A program made the translations under genes and the position numbers. The notes under the pieces were generated by a model. That model was not told where the DNA came from, searched no databases, and was given only the letters and a program-made list of their open reading frames with translations. From Giardia muris (taxonomy: Eukaryota; Fornicata; Diplomonadida; Hexamitidae), in the NCBI GenBank assembly GCA_006247105.1, contig CM016929.1, forward strand, positions 62,001 through 126,000: a DNA stretch of 64,000 bases. Reading direction: 5' to 3'. Each line of letters opens with the position of its first letter. Position 1 is the stretch's first letter. Shown one piece after another: positions 38,801-50,800 of the stretch.

Positions 38801-41800
38801 GCATCACTTATATCTTCTGGTAAGGAGGGGAGTTTTCCGTCAGAGATCTCAAAGAGGTCCTGGTTGAACGTCTTGGTATCCAGTTCGTAGGCCAACGCGA
38901 GCCTATTGTCCTCCTCTGCTGTCTTCACGGATAAGCGCCTCAATAAGGAGTTTCCACGATGTCTTCGGCGAGCAGATTGAATGACAAGCGTTGGCTCCTT
39001 GCTTGGGCCTTCATCTGGGAAGAGGGAATGAAAGACATCATTGGGGTCATCCCCAGCAACGTCCGAATAAAGAGTAGCGAAGGTTGATCGACGCTGCTCA
39101 ATGGCATCCTGACTGGGTATACTGTTCTGGCCCTTGATTAGCTCTGCAAGCTTCCGGTCGGAAAGATTTGCGACGAGGGCGAGGTGGTAGTGATGCCCTG
39201 GGTCGGCTTGGAAGGGAAACTCCGATAACGAGCAATAGAGCTCACGAAGCGTTTCGGCAACGGCTTCATAGAGATGGATCAGCCAGTCCCGCATCGGGTC
39301 ACCCTCGACGCTGATCCTGGGGTGTTGCATGAAGAAGCTGTGCCGAATGAAGTGCAGGACCTCCGGGAGGAGGTCTACGTATGCGTAGAAGTATAGGCTT
39401 TCGTTTGCAATGGCCTCGTTGAAATGCAAACGCATGATGAGAATGAAGGCGCTGAAAACGGCGGCGATGGCGGTTGAGTGTATGTGACGAATAACCAGCT
39501 CCGGCTTCGTGGCAAGGAAGATCATCCTAGTGAACTCGAAGGTGAGGACGTTACTGAACTGGGCGCGTCTATCACGATGACCCATTGGACGCTCGAACTC
39601 GGGGGTGAACGTCGCATATGACGAGGCTACGACATCCTGGGTCGAAATATGAATTGGTTCATGTAGGTGACGAATTAAGATCTTTTCCTCATTGAGGGAG
39701 ATCTCCTGGTCATCCTTATAACGTCCAAGATAAGAGATGGCCTTGTAGCGCTTGACGGCCTGTGTCGAGATCTGCTCGACATTGACCTGGTTTCCGACCG
39801 CCGTATAGGGGAGGAATGTGACGCAATCGTCAGGAGAGGCATTAGTGTAATGCCGAATCTCGATGATCCCCATATAGCGCAACAACAGGGAGACGAGGGC
39901 ACGGAGGATGTACCAATTGGCCGGGCGAAAGATGTAACGATTAAAGACGCTACGGTACGAGATCAGAATCAAGTGACAAACAAAGAAGTTCAGGTAGCTG
40001 ATGTAAACGTTTGTCCTCAAACGTGCCATGTCGGAGTGGGTATAGAGGTAATAGTCGATATCATAGTTCGTGGCTATGTATCGGACGACGTCCCCCTGCT
40101 CCTTGACGTGGTACACCTCGGTCCCACTGAGTCTGGCGATGTACGAAAGGCTCATCAGCGTGTACGAGGAGAAGTTCGTCTGGACATAGCTCGAGGCCGA
40201 AAGGTGCAGCTCTCTGTTCATATACACCCTGGGGCAACAGAAGGACCGCATCATAACCTGGTTGGTCCGTGCGATGATGATGACACGGATCGGGCGCCGG
40301 AAGGTGTACAACGCCCGGTTCGTGAGCCTTATCGTCTGGGTCCTCATGGTCATCGCGTAGATGTTGGCAAGGAAGTAGGGGTCATTCTCCTCGTTATAGA
40401 CGGGTACGAGGATGGAGTCGGTACGCTCCAGACGGTGGCGATTGTCATAGATCTCCGACGTCGTGTTCGCGATGACGAGATTCGTCTTCGTGACCCCCTT
40501 GATGATCTCGCTAATCGCGTCGACGTTGTTTGACTTCAGGTCTTGAAGAATGCACATCATTGGGCCATAACTTGAGGCTTGGGAGACAGTACTAAAACAG
40601 AAGGCACCCAAAGGGGAGACGATGGGAACCTTCGCGCAAATCCCTTGCAGATGCCCAAGAAAGGCACCAGAAAAGGCCTTTTGGACCAGCTCGTCAAACC
40701 TTTCCAAGGGATTCTCAACCAAGGCGAGTAACTCCTCGGTTTGAGCCTCAGTCAGCCGTAGATGTAAAGCCGTGTTATGGATGATGAAGACCAAGTACTT
40801 CCGATGGCGTTCATGACGTTCCCGAATGACCTTGATCTCTCGAGTCATATTCTGCTCCGGTAATAGGTCTAACCCAACCATCAGATACGCAATCATCCCA
40901 ATCGCTAAGGTGTATGCCGTCACGGGCTTCGCTAAGTTACTATTCAGTAGCTGAAGCTGCAAGTCCGAGAGCGTGGGGAACTCCGGTTCCTGTTGCGCAA
41001 AGAGGATGAGAAGTGAGAGGGCCTCTTCCGTCATGTCTGGAAGGAGGTCATGGACCAGGTTTCGCGCATAATATGGTAAAGGTGCCCGAGTTCCAAAGAC
41101 GTCGATCCCAGAGGAGTGTACCATGGCCCTATCAGACTCTAGTGCCATCTTCGTCTTCCGTTTGACAAAGTCAGTGAAGGCCAAAGGGCTTTTCTGCCAA
41201 CGCCGAGCCGTTAAGGCCGTCGCTGGGATATAGACCTGAGAGCGACGATAAACGTCCGTCATTAGGGCTTGAGAGACCTCAGAGACACGATAGCTTGGCA
41301 TGTAGCTGTTGGCACTCTTAGTGAAGGCATCAGGAGTCTCCGTGTCACAAAGACAAGCGTCTGCTAACCAAAAGATCGCACCAGAAATGTGACTAGGTGA
41401 CCGTTGATCAAGCACCTCAGTATGAACGGCATCTAAGCCTGTGGTCAGGTTCATCATCGGGTACACGAAGGGCCCCTTTGCATGTATCAACTGTAGGATC
41501 ACTGGGACCAGTTTCGAGTACGCTTCAATTCCTAAATACTCAAGACCAACAAAGACGGGATAAAAGCCCGCCAGGATGACCGCCTGTGTCTGCGTGCAGA
41601 TCCCCTCGATTCGGTCCGAAAGGGCGTTGATGAAACGATACCGAATCCCAAAGAGACGCTCCAATGAGTTGAGAATCGTATAAATCTCTAAGCTTTGGTA
41701 TCCAAGGTGCCGGTCAGTGAAGAGGAAGACAACCGACCCCCCTCTCAAAGCCGACAAGATGAACATCATCTGCTCGGTCAAGTAGTAATCGAGAAAGTGC

Positions 41801-44800
41801 GTGTCACGTTCAGTACAACAAATGGTATAACGAAGACGAATACGATGGAGCTTTGCACCAGCTTCAAGAGCGTAAGTCTCGTCTGCGGGAGGCTCCACAG
41901 GGATAGAGACGGGCTTGTTTGTGCTTGGAGTCAAATTGATCGTCTCGGTAGGAACTAGGCGTGGTGCGGTATCGATTGTGACAACCCGATGATTATCTTG
42001 CAGCGTAGATAAGCCACCATCATAAGCCTTTCCTAGGTCGTTAATTTCGTCGATGGACTGATCTAATTGCTCGTCATACTCATCCTCCAGCAGGTTGACG
42101 TTCGACCCAGCGTCGCTATCCTGCGTGATATATGACTGTGCTGCTGAGCGCTCCAAGGTTGAGATGTCCGTCCTGAAAACACGCGCCATCGCCACAGTCC
42201 GATGTGCCTGACGACGGGCCTTGGAGATCAACGCGTTCGCATATTCCGCCTCCTGTTCCTTCAAATCCTTGAACGAATAGTCATTCCTATGAAGAAGATG
42301 GGTCGCTGGAAGACAGTACCAATGATGCGCCGTCAAACGACTATGCAGAATCGAAAGGGACACACCCTTCTTCAACCCAGCCTCGATGAGCGGGGTACTC
42401 GTAGCAAAACGCCGGAAGATATCCTCATAATGGTCCGGCTGGAAGGGATACTCAATGGCTAGACGTGAACCACTATGAGCGACGCTTTGAGAGCGTCTGA
42501 CGGTGAACGAAAGCACGGATACGCCAAGAAGCGTAAGAATCTGAAGACCCTCAAGAATACGGCAATAGATTGATCGGAGAGTGAGTTCTTGGAAGTATGG
42601 GGTGGTTGTATCCGAATCCGTCTGAAACAGCTTGGCACTGGTACTCCCCATGGCCGTCATGATCTCGTCATGGGACCGTTCGATGACCAGCTTGAGGGCG
42701 AGTAAGACGTGATTGAAACAATAGACGTAGGACTCGTACCGGCCATCGCAATAGAGTAGTAGGATGGCAGAGAGGGCATAACATATCGCCTGATACGGGC
42801 AGTAGCAAAGGAACTGGAGGTATTGCTCGTTCAAGAGGAGGATGATCGCCTTCCGATACTCGTACTGCAACGCGGGCTCGAGAAGGTACGGGTGCAAGAG
42901 AATGGAGATGTTACTGACCTGCGAGCTGAAGTTGATAATGGAGTTGTAGAAGATCGCCTCGTGGCCGCTCTGGATTCCGAAGAAGTTGACCTGCATCCCT
43001 GCACGCGAATAGATGAAGCGCGTACGTGGCTGTGGACGCTCATTGTATTGTGACATCAATTCGACGTCATCACGCGTATGTGAGAAGAGGTTGAAGTACA
43101 TATCTCCTACCTCTTGTGCTCCGAACTCTCCCGTAAAGTTCCCAGACATAATGAAGAACGTCGTCGGAAGAAGCATATATGATGTATTAACAAAGCGCTC
43201 CGTCACACGAACGAGGTTCTTTGTCATGAAGATCCGCTGTGCGGTCAACAGCATATCCTCACAGACAAAGATATTCTCAACCAGAAGGCTAACTAGATGA
43301 AAGAATTTGTGCTCGAAAAGGATCGACATTGGGATAGAGAGCTTATCACTATCGATGAAGGACGCTAGTTGCGCACGTCGTAACTGCTGAAGAAAGGTCT
43401 GCTCCCGACGAGAACTGTTATTCACGAAGGTTGAGAAGTCCAGATGTGGGACGGTCAGGCGTCTGTTCTTGATGCATGACAGGGCGGAAAGCTGTTCTTC
43501 CGTGGGGGCGGTGAAGATATCTAGGTCGATGTCCTTAGCCGTTCCATGATAGGAATCGAAGATGACTCCGAAGAGGTCTAGGCCATGGATGATGGTCTGC
43601 AACGTGTTGATGAACTTCTTCGACGAGACGTCGCAATACCTGAGTTCTGGAGCCTCTCCAAAGATCAAATAGGAAAAGGCGATTGCCTCGGGTAAAAGAA
43701 GTCGCAGCTTGGCTATGGCGGTCACAAAGCGCTTGACAAGGAGAAGGCGTGTATGTAGCTTCCGCGCCATCAACTGGACATCGTATACGGCCTCTTTTTC
43801 CACCATGATGCTAGCCGTTGTGAAGATCGCCTCATGAAGAGAGGTCAGGATATGGGTTTGGATGATCGGGAACTGAATCGTGAATTGTTCCTTCTCGTAT
43901 GGTGACTCCCCCACTTGACGACGGACTTGCATGCTTGAAGATACTGGCTGTTCTGGATCATACCAGTCAGCACCGCTATTGATACAATCGAAGTCGGTAT
44001 ACACGGTCCCCTGGTACACAATATCGTAGGCGATCTCGTGCTGAGTAAGAAGAAGGCCCAAAGGCTCGAGACGGTCAACGGAGACCCGCATCGTTGGGCG
44101 ATGGTTATTCACGTAGATATGAGCGAAACGGGTTGGATAATCGAGGGTCAGAGGGCAAAACAAGCAGGCTTCCAGGTCCGCCATCGTCATGTATCTATAA
44201 GAGGGGCCGAACATCTCTGTGTTCTGGAAGGCACCCAAGACCGCCGTAATGGTCGTGGTGGGCGCCTCCTCTTCTTCAATATTGTGATGTTCTTTGGTTA
44301 TCTCTGCCGTCTTTGAGGCCTTATCAGTATGTCCATGCTTTTGATGTTGCTTCCGTTCCGCCCTATGCCGGTTCGCCCTTTCTCTTAAACGGACAAGCTC
44401 AGAATGCGTCGGTATATCAACTGTGCACGTGCTTTGCCAGATTCGCACCGTCATTAGCCAGGTGAAGAGCCCAGCCAGCGTCTGCTCAAGAATGACGTTT
44501 GCTTGATACCGTTCCAGAAGCTGAAGACTTAGACGGAAGTTGAAGGGGCTAATCAAGTCAACGATGCGTCGGGTTTGCGTGGAAGCCACGACCTCAAGGT
44601 TCAAGAGGTCATCAGCCACGTCATCAACCGAGGTGAGAAAGGTCCTTGAAAGGTTCCGGCTTGACAAGATCGTGCTAACACTATGGAGGAAAAGGATGTG
44701 CTGGGTCAATGACAACATGTGCGTCTCGATGACCTGGTCGGCTATTGCCAGCCATACGCTATAGTTGATATCGAGGGGCGGGTTCTCATGCATTCGACAG

Positions 44801-47800
44801 CACTCGTCGATCAGTTCCTGCACACTCTTGGTCCGCGCAGATGAGGCCGTACAGAAGTTGTCGCAAGACGTGCTGATCTTCAGATCTAATGCGCGAGTAA
44901 AGCGAGCCGTCCCAGGGTGCTTCATGCTACTGGTCCGTGGCCTCCCTTGCTCTTTTCCAGGTGAAGAGGTATGTGACTCGGCCGTATCTGGCTTCGGAAT
45001 GCTCTCCACATCCGTCCCCATTTCCGTCCCAGTCTTGGAATTCGTTCCCCCATAGATGGCAAGCTTTGATTGTGCAGGAGGCTTCTTCCCCTCCTCCTTT
45101 GGTATGGGCTTACGGTCACGCTTCCGCGTCAAATAGAGCATAGATAAGGTTAAGGGACGAGTAGCCGAGGCGTCGTCATCGCTATTGGATTGGTCGTCAT
45201 CGTCTTGGTTTCCACCCCTTTCAAGTCTTGAACTACTACTAGATTCTCCTTCTCCACCATCGGTATTCGAGGCCACGAAGACACGAGCCAGTTGGGTCCC
45301 GATCTTTGGGGTGTGGAGGTTGGACTGGGAAGTACACAGTGATAGGACGAGCTGAGAGTTATGGATCATGTCCAACATGATCTTCGAGCTATTATTAAGG
45401 ATACGGTCCATGACTGGGAGAGAGGTATCCAGCTCTTCGTTCCCTTGGATCACCATCTCCAAGGAGTCGTTCCCCAATAGCAAGGGATCCTTCTCCGATA
45501 GCTTCAATCCCGTGGGCTTCTGCTCGCCACGTAGGGCACGCTCGAAGATCAGGTTCGGTTTCTTCGAGCGTGCCTTTGACTGGTCCAAGGCGACTCGTCG
45601 GCGACGGCGGTTGACCATGTTCATCGAGCGGATGGCGTCGAAGAACTCCAAGTTACACTTGCTGAAGATTGCAGAGTTGAAGGAGAGGATCGACTCCGAT
45701 AAGCTCTTGGAGTAGACCAGGTAGAAGTCGATAAGAGAAAGGAAGAACGTCGTCGGATACTTGATGGCCTGGATCAATTCCTTGAAGCTTGGGTCCACAA
45801 TGTTGAGACGAATGTCCAGCAGTCCAGCCCAACGTCGTAAGGAGGAATAGATCTTCTCGGCCTCGACAACGACATGCCGCACGTCAGCAAAGATCCAGTA
45901 CAGGTTGTAATGCGTATTTCGGTGGCCGTTCGCTGGTGGAACGACAGACCGTGTCATCTCATCCGGTGAGGCGCTTTCCAACTGACCCGACTCATCATCG
46001 CTTTCCAATGGAGAGAGAGTCCCACTACTCTCGTTATTCTCGTGTAAGGTGACGTTTCTCACCAGGAAGACGACAAGCTCGTCGAGACCAGTGATCCCTT
46101 TGTCCTCTTGGACGTCCTCGACCCGTGGGCGGGTGTAGAAGTTGTGATATAGCTGCATGCTCGAGGCAAAGCGCGTGATCGGCAGCTTCGTGGACCGCTG
46201 CAGGAACTTGAGGAAGATGTAGGACGTGTCGACGTTTTCCGCCGTGAAGTACTTGTCGATCTTCTCGATGTCAAGGTTGCTGGTGATGCACGGGAACTTG
46301 GTGACGAACTCCTTAGGGGCCCGGATGCTCATCACGAGGTCTGCCACGCTCATCTGGGAGACCTCGATGGCATAGTTCGCGCAGATCCCGCGGAGATACA
46401 TGATATACTCGACACTCAGGTAGATGTAGCGCGAGAAGGGGCGAAGCTTCACCTCAAGACTGGTTCGTGCCTGGGCAATTAGACGCTTGAGCTGGAGCAA
46501 TCTTCCCACGAGTTGTATCACGTCATACTGGTAGTTACGTAAATCAAGCCGTAGCAGGTCCTTCTTGTGAGCGACAAGGGCGGAGACACGCCTCCGCGTT
46601 ACTACAAGAGGCCGATGATTTCGTTGACGATCCGTGGTCACATACGTAGCCTTCAAAAGCTCGTAGTCCTTGTCGTCGACCTTCTGCCGCGTCAGAATGT
46701 GCTGCATGATTTGCCTTTTCGCAGTACGATGTAGACGCGCTCTTTTCTTCCGTTCTCGAGCCTCCTCATCATTTTCCTCACCCCCCGCCGCCTCGATCTC
46801 ATCCTGGCGGCACCGCTCCCAGAACTGTGCGTCGAAGGAGTGGTCCATGCGTTGATCGAACGGAACCTCGGCCTCGAGAAGATAGTAGATATCAATCGCC
46901 GACGCTCCATACGTGCAAGGGATCCCTGTCTCCTCCTCACTCTCGCTACTACTATCCTCGCTGATCGAGAGCTCAAGGACGTGTGGCGCGATCGGTTTCG
47001 AGTACTCTGACCGCAGTCTCCGACGAGTCTGCTTGCCCATCTGGCCGTTCTCTACGTGGATCGTCTGGATATCAATCAGTTCTCGCAAGGACTCGAGCTG
47101 TGCCAGCTTGGGGATCACGAGAAGGATGATGTTGATGGCCGGCCGCCAAAGGTAGAGGAACTGACGCGTCGCACGCTGGGAGCGAAGGATGTTCTCGACA
47201 GCCTCCGGAGTGTCGACCGAGATGACCAGGCGCGACTCAAACTGATTGACGAGCTCGATGGCGCTAGCAACGACCCGGCTGACCGTCTGGCGGACGTGCC
47301 AACGAATCTCACTAATGAGGGAGATGAGCTTATTGATGGCTTGGTTCTTGACGCAGCGGAGGTCGTACGTGGCAAAGCGTGTATAGAGGTTATCTGGAAG
47401 GTCGAGGAGCGTGCCCTTGATGTATTCGACGATGTCCCTTGTCACGGTAATCGCATTCGTGACCAGCGTCAGAAGTGGGGAAATTCCCTTGAGCGTTGTT
47501 GGCTGCGCCGTTATGAAGTGCTCGAAGTTTCTCTCGACGTCCACAAGCTCTTCATGTGCCACGACTGATGTGGACAGTCCCGAATCACGAAGGACGCCAG
47601 GAGTGTGGCGGGAAATGTTATCCAAGCCGTCAAGAAATGCGCGATGATCGACATCGTACGCCTTTGCATCCTCCTCGACCTGCGAAATCCTCCGCCCAGT
47701 CAGGTCTATGATGAACCTGGGTGGATACTCGAGATAGACCGACGTTGTTGGGTCCATAACGTTATTTTCCCCGTCCAAGTCGAAGCTCAAGTCGAAGACC

Positions 47801-50800
47801 TGGGAGGCCGCCTTCGAATGCAGACCATTCCCAACAAATTCCTGCTCAAGGAAGGCCAAGCTGAGTTGAGCCGTCGAATTGATCGAGGTCAGCATCTCCT
47901 CAGTGGAGGCAAACAGGTGGCTACTGATCGGGTGAATGACGCGAGAGAAATGAAGAGAGTCATGTAGGCGCGGATTAAGGGTCTCCGTGCTGAGCCCCAA
48001 TACCTTCTTCACGTGCTGAAGGACTGTTATGTTATCGACAAGAGCGTGACTATACTTGATACGGTAGCCCTTCCGGATCGAGAAGTACTTGATAATGAAG
48101 TCCGGTACCCGCATGCATTGGATCTCCTTCAAGTACTCTGCACGCTTGACTTCTTCCTGGAACGTCTTCGGCTGAAGAATGTTGTACTTCGTGATCGAGT
48201 CCTGAATCAGACAGAGCTCCTGAAAGACGCTATCTTGGATATACCCGGAGAGGGAGAGCATCTCCGAGAAGCCATCGACAACGTCTCGCGACAGGAACGT
48301 CAGGTCGAAGTCAAGATGCTGCTCAACGTTACACTTCAGCTGCGAGAGAGAGGTAAATAGGGCCGCGATGAACCGTCGAAACTCTGCAAGCTCGAACTCC
48401 ACCGACGTCGAGTAGACAACCTTCAGGTTTGATAAGCCCTCCGTGTCCTCACGTTCAACGTAGTGTAAAGGCCCCTTGTTGATCCTCTGGCACGTGTATT
48501 CGAGCTTCAGAAACCCAATGTCCTGGTGCATCTTGATCGTCGAGAACCCTTGACTAAGAAACCGCTTGATAATGCTGTTCTCCATTGGTAACGCCATTGG
48601 ACGGTCTGGAAAGTCCATCGATGGCCACGCAGACCCGAGGGTGGACGAGTCTTTCACGTCCATGGCGCACAACGCAACCTCCTCTGCACGTCGTGCTCCC
48701 TCCTGCCGCGAAAACTCGACACTAAGGTACTGCGCCCATTCCTGAAGGTCGTCTCGATACGTCTCCTCCACTCGCGCAATCACGACCTGACAGAAGATCT
48801 TATAACAAAGGAGTGGGTCTCGCGCCAAAGACCCGTTAGTCTTCCAGATGTCCTCGTCAAGGATGCAATCCCGTATGAAGAGTGTGCAGATGATGGGTAG
48901 AAGTTCCCGCATGAAGACTCCAAAGAGCTGGATGTAAAGCGTCGCAAAGCGGAGCATTGGGCTCACCTCTTCGGTCTCTACACGACTCAGAGGGTCTATC
49001 TTCCCGCTAAAAATATAATCAGGTCGCTGCTCATTCTGTGAGTCGTCCCGTTCATCACGGGTCTCGGTCGTATCACCCAGCTCCGCGTCATATGGATGCC
49101 CGAGGTAACAATGCATGAGTCCTCGACGGTCTGCTATCTGGTTGACCTCCCAGTTGATGTTACTCTCGGGATGCTCATCCTCATCATCAGAGATCTTATC
49201 GAGCTGGTGATACTTCATCAAACTTTCGGAATAGATCTCGCGTTTCACATAGAGATCAATGTAGGCGCGGACGTTGGGTAGTGTCGGTCTTTGTAGGGCA
49301 CGTTGCGTGTCACGACTGGTCAGAAACCCAATGACTGATTCAGGAAGCCCCACCTCTTTGTGGAAGTCGTTGTTATAATACCGAATGAGGCTCAAGAGCT
49401 CTGTCGAATAGGCACGGAGGAGATAGAAAATCCTCTTCTTGACGGTGATGAAGCTATACCCGACCGTCAAATAGCGCGCGTGCAGAGCCGAAAACACACT
49501 ATTGTAGGCATTGAGCAAATATCCCACCTGGATCTGCCCGTTCTGTATGCTCGCGACAGATACCGACACCTTCTCGGTGAAGAGGGCGATTATGCGGAGG
49601 AACTCCTGTTGTAGCCGTACATAGGGGAGGTGGAACCGTGGAGATCGTAGGAGTGCGACCCCTTTGAACGGAGAAGAGCGTTCGGTCATGGACGGCCCAT
49701 CGGCGTAGATGGGTTCTGGGCAGGCATCACCAAGACGGCTATAATTGCTCCGAATTTGTTGCTTTGCTTCTGGAGAGAAAAGGGCGTTATAGACGTCATC
49801 GACCGACATAATCGGGAAGCCAAGCTTCTCAGAGTGTGCATTACTGACTCTGCGAGCATAGACGCCAAGGTACTTCTCTGGGAACCGCGTACAATAAGTC
49901 TGGACCATATGGCTTTCGGCCAAAGTACCTCGAAAGAAGTTGATGAAGGTGTGGCTGAGTGCCAATCCTCGTCGCAAGAAATAGGGATAGATTCCTCGAT
50001 CGAAGTTGCTGAAAAGGGTCTTTGGGGAGGCCTTGCGCAACCCAAGCGGTGTCGGAGTGGTTTCAACTGTCTTCCAAGCCAGTTCGGGAAGCCCTGTCGT
50101 ACCAATTCTCCATGCACAGAATCGGTGGAGGACCGTTAGGAGCGCGTGTTTGTAACTGTTCTGCAGGTCAGTATATATTTCTCGGGCGAGAGATGGGACG
50201 TTAAGGGAGAAGGAGAAGTGGGTGAGAGTGGGATACTCGTATGGAAGTGCCAGGGGGATGATCTGCTCCGGCCTTAGTCTTTCAATGCGTGTGGTAGTGA
50301 AAAGACATGGGCCAGTAGGTAGACTATCGGGTTCCGGGGGGGTTTCGATCACGTATTCCTGCGCTAATGAAGAAGTGAACTGATGAATGGTACGCTTTGC
50401 ATCCCGGTAGGCCTCATCTGGGATCAAGACCTGTTTGACAAACTCTGGCATGAGGCTATTAGTATTGATCAAATGCTGGACGGCCTCTCGGTAAGCGTCA
50501 AGCAGGTGTGAGTAGACCCTATTGGCAAGGAAGCTATTATCGGCGAAGCATTCCGAGGTGAACTCTTGGACCCGAAGTGTACGGACCTCTGGAACGCACG
50601 GTTCCTCCTGGAGGTTGACATATTCTGGAAGCATGTGACTTGTAGGTGGGAACACTCGTTGATCTGTCAAGTCCCAAGGATCGAGTAGAAGCGCTGTGGT
50701 GGGAATATGGACGTCAACCAAGCGTTGAAGCTCCAGATCCTCCAAGGAGAGGGTTTCTCGTACCAGACAGTCGGCTAGGTTCGTAGTTAAGCACAAGGAA

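Noticed and set aside
39850..40533. Plus-strand open frame of 227 codons inside the giant gene
   Set aside because: Antisense shadow; the giant frame is continuous for 21 kb.
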